Of a DNA stretch of 64,000 nt, positions 43,683 through 51,643 are shown in pieces. Position 1 is the stretch's first letter. Every line of letters begins with the position of its first letter. This stretch comes from JASJCL01 sp050291585 (GTDB taxonomy: Bacteria > Desulfobacterota > Desulfobacteria > Desulfobacterales > Desulfosarcinaceae). The position numbers and the translations under genes are program-made. The notes below the pieces were generated by a model that saw only the letters and a list, made by a program, of their open reading frames with translations, did not search any database and had not been told where the DNA came from. The DNA lies in contig JBNKKA010000002.1 in the NCBI GenBank assembly GCA_050291585.1, positions 12,946-76,945 of the forward strand, in the 5' to 3' direction.

Positions 43683-43717
43683 TGGCGTGAGCGACGCCCT
43701 TGAGCCCGCTCACGCCA
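43683..43717 (+). promoter_or_regulatory. Hairpin between infC and rpmI, possible attenuator or L20 leader
   Basis: TGGCGTGAGCG (43683-43693) pairs perfectly with CGCTCACGCCA (43707-43717) around a 13-nt loop. TCTGTGTTGTTT follows, which is only partly T-rich. In many bacteria the infC-rpmI-rplT mRNA is autoregulated by L20; whether this hairpin takes part is inference. Confidence 0.5.
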
Positions 43718-43849
43718 TCTGTGTTGTTTGCCCAATGGCAATAGAATCAGCTGAATCACCAAGCGCTCGCACCGGCGGCGCCCTAAGATATTTTAGGATG
43801 CACCAGCCTGACACGCTTTCAGCGAATCGAGATCACAAGGAGTGAACCC

Positions 43850-44047
43850 ATGCCTAAAATCAAGACCAACCGTGCAGCTGCCAAGCGCTTCAAGCGGACA
43901 GGAACGGGAAAATACCGCTACAACAAGTCCCATGCCAGCCACATTCTGACCAAGAAGACCACCAAGCGCAAACGTGGCCTGCGCCTGGCCCAGGTGATTA
44001 AGAAGTCGGACATGCGCGAGTTGAAGCTGCTACTCCCCAATGGATAA
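43850..44047 (+). CDS. rpmI: 50S ribosomal protein L35
   Basis: The 65-aa, very basic protein starts MPKIKTNRAAAKRFKRTG and contains SHASHILTKKTTKRKRGL, both typical of bL35. CAAGGAGTGAACCC precedes the ATG. It sits between infC and rplT as in most bacteria. Confidence 0.97.
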   Translation: MPKIKTNRAAAKRFKRTGTGKYRYNKSHASHILTKKTTKRKRGLRLAQVIKKSDMRELKLLLPNG

Positions 44048-44185
44048 GATGGCGGAACTATCCGCTTTACACCGCAAACCGGCCCCTAAGTACGGATGCG
44101 CTTATTATCAGATAGGCCCCTCATCGTCAGATGAGACCTCATCGTTAGGTGAACCGTCGCCGGCCGCGTGCACTAAGGAGATACA

Positions 44186-44533
44186 ATGAGAATCAAAAGA
44201 GGTTTCAAGGCAAGGAAAAGACGTAAAAAGGTATTGGCTCTGGCCAAGGGTTTTCGTGGCGGCCGCAGCAAGCTGTTTCGCACAGCGGCGGACTCTGTGG
44301 ACAAGGCCCTCATGTACGCCTATCGGGATCGTCGGCAGCGCAAACGTGACTTCCGCCGCCTGTGGATCGCGCGCATCAACGCCGCCGCTCGCATGAACGA
44401 CGTCTCCTACAGCAAGTTTATCCACGGGCTTAAAAAGGCCGGCGTGGAGCTGGATCGTAAAGTGTTGGCAGAGTTGGCGGTCTCAGACCCGTCCGCATTC
44501 GCTCAGATCGCGACCCTGTCCATCCAGGCGTAG
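44186..44533 (+). CDS. rplT: 50S ribosomal protein L20
   Basis: The 115-aa bL20 begins MRIKRGFKARKRRKKVLALA and includes the rRNA-binding RGGRSKLFRTA and YRDRRQRKRDFRRLWI stretches. L20 is an early 50S assembly protein and often represses its own operon. CTAAGGAGATACA precedes the ATG. The 138-nt gap upstream contains a small CTCATC-GTCA-GATGAG hairpin (44120-44135). Confidence 0.97.
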   Translation: MRIKRGFKARKRRKKVLALAKGFRGGRSKLFRTAADSVDKALMYAYRDRRQRKRDFRRLWIARINAAARMNDVSYSKFIHGLKKAGVELDRKVLAELAVSDPSAFAQIATLSIQA

Positions 44534-44584
44534 TTGTTTACGTAGACGTAAACGCAGCCCAACACACAGATCCTTTAGCGACAT

Positions 44585-44660
44585 GAAACTGGAAGCTGCC
44601 GGCCCCACAAAGTGGGGGCCCCACTTTGTGGGGCTTGGCGGTAATTCCAGTTTCTTTTTT
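44585..44660 (+). terminator. Terminator/attenuator with alternative folds between rplT and pheS
   Basis: GAAACTGGAA (44585-44594) pairs with TTCCAGTTTC (44645-44654), just before TTTTTT. Inside, GCCCCACAAAGTGGGG pairs with CCCCACTTTGTGGGGC over 16 bp. Each inner arm can also fold on itself (CCCCAC-AAA-GTGGGG and CCCCAC-TTT-GTGGGG). The long form is an excellent intrinsic terminator; the two-hairpin form would weaken the inner stem. It sits 72 nt before the pheS start. Confidence 0.8.
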
Positions 44661-44731
44661 GTAAACCCGCAAGGATTCCGCTAAAAGGCATAATAGCAGC
44701 AGAATCCCACCTGCTGGAGCAGATTGATATC

Positions 44732-45745
44732 GTGGATACGACGACGAGCATTGACACTATCAAAGCCGAAGCGCTGCAGGAGCTGGACACCGCCACTAGT
44801 GCCGATGATATAGCCGCCCTGTCGGTAAAATATTTAGGCCGCAAGGGCGCCATCACCCTATTCCTGCGCAACATCTCCAAGCTGCCCCCCAAAGAGCGCC
44901 CCATGGCGGGCAAGACCGCCAACCAAGTCAAGCAGCTTCTGGAGGCCCGCTTCGAGGAAACCCTGGAGCGTCTGCAGATGGCGGCCGCCGAGAACGCCGC
45001 AGCCATTGATGTTTCCCTACCTGGCAGGCCGGTGGCCTATGGCAGCCTGCACCCCATCACCCAGGTGACCGAGGAGATCTGCGCCATCTTCGCCCGCATG
45101 GGCTTCGATGTGGTGGAGGGTCCCGAGGTGGAGACCGACCACTACAATTTCGAAATGCTCAATTTCCCCAAGAATCACCCGGCGCGGGACATGCAGGACA
45201 CCTTCTTCGTCTCCGACACGGTTGTGCTGCGCACCCACACCTCTCCGACCCAGCCCCGGGTGATGGAAAAACAAGACCCTCCGGTGCGCATGATCGCCCC
45301 GGGTAAGGTCTACCGTTGCGATTCCGACCTGACCCACACCCCCATGTTCAACCAGGTGGAGGGGCTCCTGGTGGATCGCAACGTTTCCTTTGGCGATCTA
45401 AAGGGAACCCTGACAGCCTTCGTGCACCAAATGTTCGACGCCAAGACCAGCGTGCGCTTTCGCCCCAGCTTCTTCCCCTTTACCGAGCCCAGCGCCGAGG
45501 TGGATATCCGCTGCGTCATCTGCCGCGGCAAAGGCTGCCGGGTCTGCTCCCAGACCGGCTGGCTCGAGATCCTCGGGTCGGGTATGGTTCATCCGGCGGT
45601 CCTTGAAAAAGTCTCCTACGACACCTCCGAATATACCGGCTTTGCTTTCGGCATGGGTGTGGAGCGCATCGCCATGCTCAAGTACCGCATCGACGACATC
45701 CGCAAATATTTCGATAACGATCTTCGATTCTTGAGGCAGTTTTAA
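44732..45745 (+). CDS. pheS: Phenylalanine--tRNA ligase, alpha subunit
   Basis: PheS is the catalytic subunit of the (alpha-beta)2 class II synthetase. The 337-aa protein has an N-terminal coiled-coil tRNA arm and then class II motifs: HPITQVTEEICAIFARMGF (motif 1 region), RVMEKQDPPVRMIAPGKVYR (motif 2), and GFAFGMGVERIAMLKY (motif 3). Four Cys in CVICRGKGCRVC suggest a zinc site. Start is GTG 44732; the Shine-Dalgarno (CTGGAGCAG) is moderate. pheT follows by 1 nt. Confidence 0.96.
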   Translation: MDTTTSIDTIKAEALQELDTATSADDIAALSVKYLGRKGAITLFLRNISKLPPKERPMAGKTANQVKQLLEARFEETLERLQMAAAENAAAIDVSLPGRPVAYGSLHPITQVTEEICAIFARMGFDVVEGPEVETDHYNFEMLNFPKNHPARDMQDTFFVSDTVVLRTHTSPTQPRVMEKQDPPVRMIAPGKVYRCDSDLTHTPMFNQVEGLLVDRNVSFGDLKGTLTAFVHQMFDAKTSVRFRPSFFPFTEPSAEVDIRCVICRGKGCRVCSQTGWLEILGSGMVHPAVLEKVSYDTSEYTGFAFGMGVERIAMLKYRIDDIRKYFDNDLRFLRQF

Positions 45746-45746
45746 C

Positions 45747-48164
45747 ATGAAAGTGAGCATCAGCTGGCTGAAAGACTATGTGGCCATTGAAATGCCGGTG
45801 GACGAGCTGGCCGAGGCCCTGACCATGGCAGGACTGGAGGTCGAAGCCGTCACGCCCCGCTTCACCTTCCTCGAGCAGGTCAAGGTCGCCCGCATTGCAA
45901 CGGTGGACCCCCATCCCAACGCGGACCGTTTGAGGCTCTGTGAGGTCAGCACCGGCGACCAGACCCACCACCGCATCGTCTGCGGCGCGCCCAACGCGCG
46001 GGAGGGCCTCCTGGCCCCCCTGGCGCTCCCCGGCGCACAGCTGCCCGGCGGCATGATTATCAAGCCCGGTAAGATTCGGGGAGAACGCTCCGAGGGGATG
46101 CTCTGCAGTGGTGTAGAACTGGGCATCAATGCAGACACCAGCGGCCTGCTGGAGCTGGATCCCGGCCTGACCGTCGGCGAACGCCTGGATACGGCCTTGG
46201 GGCTGGAAGACTGGACTCTGGAGATCGGCCTGACCCCCAACCGGCCAGACTGCCTCAGCCTCATGGGCGTGGCCCGGGAGATCGCCGCCATCCAGGGCAA
46301 TGCCGTGTGTGCGCCCAAGGCTGACATGCCCCCCGAGAGCGGTGAGATTGGCCAGCTAACCTCGGTGGTCATTGAGGACCAGGAGCGCTGTCCGCGTTAC
46401 ACCGCCCGCCTCATTGAAGGGATCACCGTCGGCCCGTCCCCCTTCTGGCTCCAGGATAGGCTCCTCAGCGTTGGTCTGCGCCCCATCAACAACCTGGTGG
46501 ACATCACCAACTTCGTGATGATGGAAACCGGCCAGCCCCTGCACGCCTTCGATTTCGATCGCCTCAGCGATCGGCGCATCCTTGTGCGGACCGCCGCAAA
46601 GGGTGAGAAATTCACCACCCTGGATGAAAAGGAGCGCAACCTCGATCCCGAGATGCTGATGATCTGCGACGGACAGAAAGCCGTCGGCATCGGCGGTGTC
46701 ATGGGCGGGATGAACTCGGAGATCGCCGATGATACCCGCCGGGTGCTGCTTGAAAGCGCCTACTTCAACCCGGTCTCGATTCGCAAAACGGCCAAGCAAC
46801 TCGGCCTCAACACCGACGCCTCCCACCGGTTCGAAAGAGGCGTTGATCCGCAGGGAACCGTTACGGCCCTCAACCGGGCCGCCGCTCTGATGACCGACTT
46901 GGGCAATGGCAAGCTGATCGGGGGAACCATCGACGAAGGCAGCCAGATCCCAGCGCCACAGCCCATCGCCCTCAGCGTGGAGGCCACCAACCGGACCCTG
47001 GGCACCAACCTGAATCGGGACGCCATGCAGGAGCAGTTAGAGCGAGTTTCCTTCAGTGTGGCTGCTGAAAACGAGGACACCCTGCGGGTCACAGCACCCA
47101 GCTTCAGAGTTGACGTGAGCCGACCCCAGGATCTGATGGAAGAGATCGCCCGCATTACGGGCTACAACGAGATTCCCACGACCTTCCCCCAGATTCCCGC
47201 CGACGCGCGCAATGAGGCGCCCTTTCTCGGCCATCGCCGCCGAATCCGGACCCTCATGGCCGGTTTGGGATTCAGCGAGACGGTCAACTACAGCTTCATC
47301 CACGCCGACTCCTGCGACCGGCTGCGCCTGGCGGCGGATGACCCCCGCCGTCAGATGGTCAAGATCCTCAACCCCATCAGCGAAGATCAGACCGTCATGC
47401 GGACCTCGCTGATCCCAAGCCTGGTGGAGACCCTCCAGCGCAACCTGGCTCGCCAGGTCAAGGATGTGCGCATCTTCGAGACCGGACGCGTCTACATCGG
47501 CCAGCCTGGCAAGGAGCTGCCTGAGGAGAGAGAGATGCTGGCCGGCCTGTGGTCTGGCAACCGCAGCCCCCTCTCCTGGCACGGCAAAGACAGTGCCTGT
47601 GATTTCTACGACCTCAAGGGGGTTCTCGAAGCACTTTGCGACGCCCTCAAGCTGCCGGCCACCCGTTACGAGTTGGTCCCCGCAGAGGATTGCACCTACA
47701 CCCGCCCAGGCGCGAGCGCCTGGGTCTACGCGGGCGACGCCCGCTTAGGCCTCTTGGGAGAGCTCCACCCCCAGGTGCTCCAGCAGTATGGCCTCAAGCA
47801 AAACGCCGTTGTGTTCGCCCTATGCCTCCAGCGCATGATCTCTCAGATTCCTGTCCGCATCGTCTCAACGTCTCTGCCACGCTACCCGGCCATCATGCGC
47901 GACATTACCCTCATCATCCCGGAGGCGATTCCTGCGGCCGACGTGCTCGCCGAGGCTCACAGCCTTGACGCCGATTTGCTTGAAGATGTATACTTTTTCG
48001 ACCGGTTCAGTGGTGGCCCCATCCCTGCAGGGAAGGTCAGCCTCAGCTTCCGCTTGGTGTATCGCTCCGAAGAACGCACCCTCACCGACGGAGACATCAC
48101 CACTCTACACAAAAAGATTTCGGATCATCTCGTCGAGCAGTTCGACGCCCTGTTACCGGCCTAG
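45747..48164 (+). CDS. pheT: Phenylalanine--tRNA ligase, beta subunit
   Basis: The 805-aa PheT has an N-terminal tRNA-binding (EMAP-like) domain with VDPHPNADRLRLCEVSTGD near residue 55. B3/B4 editing domains, B5 and the catalytic-like core follow, with a C-terminal anticodon-binding FDX-ACB domain (LPRYPAIMRDITLIIPE to the end). It starts 1 nt after the pheS stop. Confidence 0.97.
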   Translation: MKVSISWLKDYVAIEMPVDELAEALTMAGLEVEAVTPRFTFLEQVKVARIATVDPHPNADRLRLCEVSTGDQTHHRIVCGAPNAREGLLAPLALPGAQLPGGMIIKPGKIRGERSEGMLCSGVELGINADTSGLLELDPGLTVGERLDTALGLEDWTLEIGLTPNRPDCLSLMGVAREIAAIQGNAVCAPKADMPPESGEIGQLTSVVIEDQERCPRYTARLIEGITVGPSPFWLQDRLLSVGLRPINNLVDITNFVMMETGQPLHAFDFDRLSDRRILVRTAAKGEKFTTLDEKERNLDPEMLMICDGQKAVGIGGVMGGMNSEIADDTRRVLLESAYFNPVSIRKTAKQLGLNTDASHRFERGVDPQGTVTALNRAAALMTDLGNGKLIGGTIDEGSQIPAPQPIALSVEATNRTLGTNLNRDAMQEQLERVSFSVAAENEDTLRVTAPSFRVDVSRPQDLMEEIARITGYNEIPTTFPQIPADARNEAPFLGHRRRIRTLMAGLGFSETVNYSFIHADSCDRLRLAADDPRRQMVKILNPISEDQTVMRTSLIPSLVETLQRNLARQVKDVRIFETGRVYIGQPGKELPEEREMLAGLWSGNRSPLSWHGKDSACDFYDLKGVLEALCDALKLPATRYELVPAEDCTYTRPGASAWVYAGDARLGLLGELHPQVLQQYGLKQNAVVFALCLQRMISQIPVRIVSTSLPRYPAIMRDITLIIPEAIPAADVLAEAHSLDADLLEDVYFFDRFSGGPIPAGKVSLSFRLVYRSEERTLTDGDITTLHKKISDHLVEQFDALLPA

Positions 48165-48255
48165 CTCCATACAAGACCCAAGCGCGTTCCCCAGAATCCG
48201 CCGCCCGAGTGGGGTGGCGGATCGACAGGGGAACTAAAATGGCATCTGTCGCACG

Positions 48256-48678
48256 ATGACGAAACGTCGCTCGACGCATGCCTTCAACGCATCTCGGGAA
48301 CGCCGCCAGACCATGTCAGACCCTTCGGTATTGGACAGCGAAATACCAGACAAATTGTATTTCCGCATTGGCGAAGTCGCCGAGCTCGCCGGGGTCCCCT
48401 CCTACGTCCTACGCTTCTGGGAAACCGAGTTTCCGCGCATAAAGCCCAAGCGCACCGGCGCGGGGCAGCGCCTCTACCGCCGATCGGATGTGGCCTTTAT
48501 TCTGACCATTAAGCACCTCCTGCACGAGAAACGCTACACTATCCAGGGGGCCAAACAACACCTGCGTGCCCAGGGGCAAACATCCGTATCGACCAAGGCC
48601 AGTCCGTCGTCCGCCGACAGCCAGTTGATCAGCATTTTACGCACCGAGCTAGAACAGATCCGCGACCTTTTGAAATGA
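48256..48678 (+). CDS. MerR-family transcriptional regulator
   Basis: The protein has a winged-helix MerR DNA-binding domain (FRIGEVAELAGVPSYVLRFW, then RLYRRSDVAFILTIKHLL) followed by a short Gln/Ser-rich tail, and no effector domain. A gene of this type after pheT is common in deltaproteobacteria. Starts at 48256 and 48313 (MSDPSVLD) are both possible; neither has a good Shine-Dalgarno. Length is 121-140 aa. Confidence 0.8.
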   Translation: MTKRRSTHAFNASRERRQTMSDPSVLDSEIPDKLYFRIGEVAELAGVPSYVLRFWETEFPRIKPKRTGAGQRLYRRSDVAFILTIKHLLHEKRYTIQGAKQHLRAQGQTSVSTKASPSSADSQLISILRTELEQIRDLLK

Positions 48679-48719
48679 TGCGCAATAAAGGCGTCGGCAA
48701 GTCTTCAAATGCATTTATA

Positions 48720-48887
48720 AGTGTCCATCCATAAATGGTGAATCTCGCCCGATCTCAAAGCGTGTGACACTTCCAAATCCGAGAAATATTGGGTATATTT
48801 TGGCCTATTTTTTCAAATAGGCTCGGGTTTTAGATTTGTCACCCAACGCCGAAATTGGGTGAGGGGTGGTGTTTCTGAATGGACACT
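48720..48887. mobile_element. MITE-like element, copy 2
   Basis: A 168-bp element with ends AGTGTCCATCCATAAATGG and (complement) AGTGTCCATTCAGAAACAC. Its sequence matches the element at 28743-28891 except for an extra stretch containing a GCCTATTT/AAATAGGC hairpin in the middle. It lies 50 nt upstream of tRNA-Gly. No coding capacity is seen. Confidence 0.65.
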
Positions 48888-48938
48888 AAAAAGCTGTTGA
48901 CAACCCCCGGATAATACCTTAGATATGTGGACTGGAAT

Positions 48939-49014
48939 GCGGGCATAGCTCAGTTGGTAGAGTACAAGCTTCCCAAGCTTGGTGTCGCGAGTTCGAATCT
49001 CGTTGCCCGCTCCA
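48939..49014 (+). tRNA. tRNA-Gly, anticodon CCC
   Basis: The 76-nt gene includes CCA. The acceptor stem is GCGGGCA/TGCCCGC, the D arm AGCTCAGTTGGTAGAGT, and the anticodon stem CAAGC/GCTTG with loop TTCCCAA, giving anticodon CCC (reads GGG). The T arm is CGAGTTCGAATCTCG. GCGGGC with discriminator T fits tRNA-Gly. Confidence 0.95.
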
Positions 49015-49056
49015 AATGAAAGTCCGGTTGTACGGCAACTTTTGTATAGGCTGGGA

Positions 49057-49158
49057 CTTTTATCTATGTTTGGTGGTTTACCCGACTTTTCCACTGAAGG
49101 TAATCTCATGAACTGATTGTTTTCGATTTCTACCAAAAAACCGAAGCATAGATAAAAG
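49057..49158. other. Long-range inverted repeat downstream of tRNA-Gly
   Basis: CTTTTATCTATG at 49057-49068 is perfectly complementary to CATAGATAAAAG at 49147-49158, separated by 78 nt. It lies between the tRNA and the terminator at 49161. It may close a structured tail of the tRNA transcript; chance is possible but 12 bp is long. Confidence 0.4.
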
Positions 49159-49160
49159 GG

Positions 49161-49190
49161 AAACGGGCTTAAGCCCGTTTTTTGTTTTTC
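49161..49190 (+). terminator. Intrinsic terminator before rimP
   Basis: AAACGGGCTT-AAGCCCGTTT is a perfect 10-bp stem followed by TTTGTTTTTC. It probably ends the tRNA-Gly transcript and lies only 6 nt before the rimP start at 49196. Confidence 0.85.
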
Positions 49191-49195
49191 TACAC

Positions 49196-49738
49196 ATGGG
49201 GAAAATCGTGAAACGCAGCGCGGATAAGGGCAAAACCAACGCTTCGCGGAAAAGTATTTCTTCGTCGAAAAGAGACGCTTACGAGAAGCAATTCGTTGCA
49301 GCGGTTACACGACTGGCTGAACCGCTGTGTACTTCCGAAGGGATGGAATTGGTCCATCTGGAATACCGCCGCGAAGCCAACGGGCGCGTCCTGCGGCTTT
49401 ACATCGACAAGCCCGGAGGCGTGAAATTGGATGACTGTGTCGGGATCAGTCGGGAGCTTTCCGACATTCTCGATGCGCGCGCTGAGGCCGACGAGCCCTA
49501 TCGACTAGAAGTATCCTCACCGGGTGTCGAGCGTCCATTGGGGAAACTGGAAGATTTCCAGCGTTTTTCCGACAGGAAAGCAAAAATTCGCACGCACGCA
49601 GCCATAGAGGGACGTAAAAATTTTACCGGCATTCTCAAAGGCATTGCCGATCATATGGTCCGAATGGAGATCGACGGAACTATCGTTTCGATCACCCATG
49701 ACAATATTAGCCGGGCACGGCTGGTGGCGGATATATAG
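49196..49738 (+). CDS. rimP: Ribosome maturation factor RimP
   Basis: RimP helps assemble the 30S subunit. The 180-aa product has an extra basic N-terminus (about 25 residues), then the family core with GMELVHLEYRREANGRVLRLYID, DCVGISRELSDILD and LEVSSPGVERPL. It heads the usual rimP-nusA-infB order. ATG 49196 has no Shine-Dalgarno and follows a terminator; GTG 49208 has GGGGAAAA just upstream and may be the true start. Confidence 0.93.
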   Translation: MGKIVKRSADKGKTNASRKSISSSKRDAYEKQFVAAVTRLAEPLCTSEGMELVHLEYRREANGRVLRLYIDKPGGVKLDDCVGISRELSDILDARAEADEPYRLEVSSPGVERPLGKLEDFQRFSDRKAKIRTHAAIEGRKNFTGILKGIADHMVRMEIDGTIVSITHDNISRARLVADI

Positions 49739-49885
49739 TGCCACCAGGGACCGCGCCTTTACGATTGACGAGTGCAATGAGGCAAAGAGAGATCTTAACT
49801 TGGAGCTGGCAAACAATTGCTAGCTTATTGACCGGTGTTTGGCCGCAGAATCGATCTGGCCGAGTAGCGATGGAGAAATTGTAAG

Positions 49886-51565
49886 ATGATTTCAGACATC
49901 AAACGCGTGGTTGAGCAAGTCAGCCGGGACAAAGGTATCAGTCGCGAAGTATTGATCCATGCATTGGAAGAGGCGTTGCGATCTGCCGCACGGAAGAAGT
50001 TCGGCAGCAAAATCGATATCGAAGCGCAGTACAACGAAGAGACCGGCGATATCGAAGTCTTCCAATTTAAAGAGGTGGTCGAGACGGTCACCGAACCGGA
50101 TCTTCAAATCGACTTTGAAGAGGGACGTAAACTGGATCCCGATTGTGAAGCCGGCGACAGCCTCGGCACCAAGATGGATGCCATGACCTTTGGCCGCATC
50201 GCTGCCCAATCCGCCAAGCAGGTGATCATCCAGAAGATGAAAGACGCCGAACGTGACGCCGTCTATGCCAGCTACGTGGACCGCAAAGGCGAAACGGTCA
50301 ACGGCATCGTCCAGCGCATGGACCGGGGCGACATTATCGTCAATCTGGGCACCACCGAAGCCGTGCTGCCCTCACGCGAGCAGGTACCCCGCGAGAACTA
50401 TCGTCGCGGCGATCGCGTACGCGCCCAGATCCTCGATGTGCTTTACGAAACCCGGGGGCCACAGGTGGTGTTGACCCGCACCCACCCGGAATTTCTCGTC
50501 AGCCTCTTTAAGGTTGAAGTGCCCGAAATCAGCGAGGGTATTGTTGAGATCAAAGCGGCCGCACGCGAGCCGGGCAGCCGCGCAAAAATATCCGTGGCCT
50601 CACACGATTCTGACATCGATCCGGTAGGCGCCTGCGTAGGCATGAAGGGCAGCCGTGTGCAGAATGTGGTCCAGGAACTGCGCGGTGAAAAAATCGACAT
50701 CATCCCCTGGCATGTGGATGCCGCTAAATTCGTCTGCAACGCTCTGGCCCCGGCCGAGATTGCCCGAGTGATTATCGACGAAGAGAGCAAAGCCATGGAG
50801 GTCATCGTTCCGGATGAATTTCTCTCTGTGGCCATCGGTAAACGCGGTCAAAATGTTCGCCTGGCATCCAAGCTGACCGGCTGGCACCTCGATGTGACCA
50901 GCGAGACCAAATATGAAGACCTCATGGAGCGCGGGTATCAATCGTTGCTGGCCTTCCCGGACATGACCGAAGCCATGGCCAACACCTTGTTTGAAAGAGG
51001 CTTTTACTCCGCCGAGGAGATCGCCAACGCCGATGCCGAGGATCTGCTACAGGTGCCCGACATGACGCCCGAGGCCGCCGAAGTTCTTATTTCAGATGCC
51101 CCAGCAGTCGTGGAGGCCATCCGCCAGGCAGAGATTGAAGCGGCTGCCGAAGCGAAAGCTGCTGCGGCCGCCGCAGCTGCGGAAGCGGCAGAGGCTGAGG
51201 CCCTGGCGGCTGAAGCGGCAGAGGGCGAAATATCAGGCGCCGAGGAATCGGACGCTGAAGAAGCGCCATCGGACGATGTGCCTGGGGGTGATGTCCCTGC
51301 TGAACAAGCAGCGACGGAAACACCTGAGGAAGTCCCTCAGGAAGAGGAACCGTCTGCAGACTTAGGGAAAGTATCTGAAACGCCAGAGCCCGCTGATGTC
51401 GCCGCCGAGGCCAACGATGCCGCCAAGGCTAATGATGCCGCCGAGGCTAATGATGCCGCTGAGGCTAATGATGCCGCTGAGGCTAATGATGCCGCTAAGG
51501 CTAATGATGCCGCTAAAGCTAATGATACGGATGAAACTTTGGATCCACCTGATAAAAATAAGTAA
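49886..51565 (+). CDS. nusA: Transcription termination/antitermination factor NusA, with repeat-rich tail
   Basis: NusA binds RNA polymerase and affects pausing, termination and antitermination. The 559-aa protein has the N-terminal domain (about 1-130), S1 (GIVQRMDRGDIIVNLG near 145), two KH domains (about 210-350), and one helix-hairpin-helix-like unit (MTEAMANTLFERGFYSAEEIA). From about residue 410 an Ala/Glu-rich low-complexity tail follows, ending in seven 6-residue repeats. The tail is not typical of NusA families. Confidence 0.95.
   Translation: MISDIKRVVEQVSRDKGISREVLIHALEEALRSAARKKFGSKIDIEAQYNEETGDIEVFQFKEVVETVTEPDLQIDFEEGRKLDPDCEAGDSLGTKMDAMTFGRIAAQSAKQVIIQKMKDAERDAVYASYVDRKGETVNGIVQRMDRGDIIVNLGTTEAVLPSREQVPRENYRRGDRVRAQILDVLYETRGPQVVLTRTHPEFLVSLFKVEVPEISEGIVEIKAAAREPGSRAKISVASHDSDIDPVGACVGMKGSRVQNVVQELRGEKIDIIPWHVDAAKFVCNALAPAEIARVIIDEESKAMEVIVPDEFLSVAIGKRGQNVRLASKLTGWHLDVTSETKYEDLMERGYQSLLAFPDMTEAMANTLFERGFYSAEEIANADAEDLLQVPDMTPEAAEVLISDAPAVVEAIRQAEIEAAAEAKAAAAAAAAEAAEAEALAAEAAEGEISGAEESDAEEAPSDDVPGGDVPAEQAATETPEEVPQEEEPSADLGKVSETPEPADVAAEANDAAKANDAAEANDAAEANDAAEANDAAKANDAAKANDTDETLDPPDKNK
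51407..51532 (+). repeat. Seven 18-bp tandem repeats in the 3' end of nusA
   Basis: Seven in-frame units of 18 bp, consensus GAG/AAG GCT AAT GAT GCC GCT, encode (E/K)ANDAA; the last unit is diverged (KANDTD). Repeat number changes would keep the frame. Confidence 0.92.
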
Positions 51566-51643
51566 CCTTCGCCAATCCCAACAGGGTGATAATGAGCAGG
51601 CGAACGTCTTTAAGACAGAAGTTGCAGGATTGAGGGGGAGGTA

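Noticed and set aside
48813..49136. Minus-strand frame of 107 aa across tRNA-Gly
   Set aside because: It contains the NEIRTRDTKLGK...LYQLSYAR pattern that arises from translating a tRNA gene on the opposite strand; a known type of false ORF.
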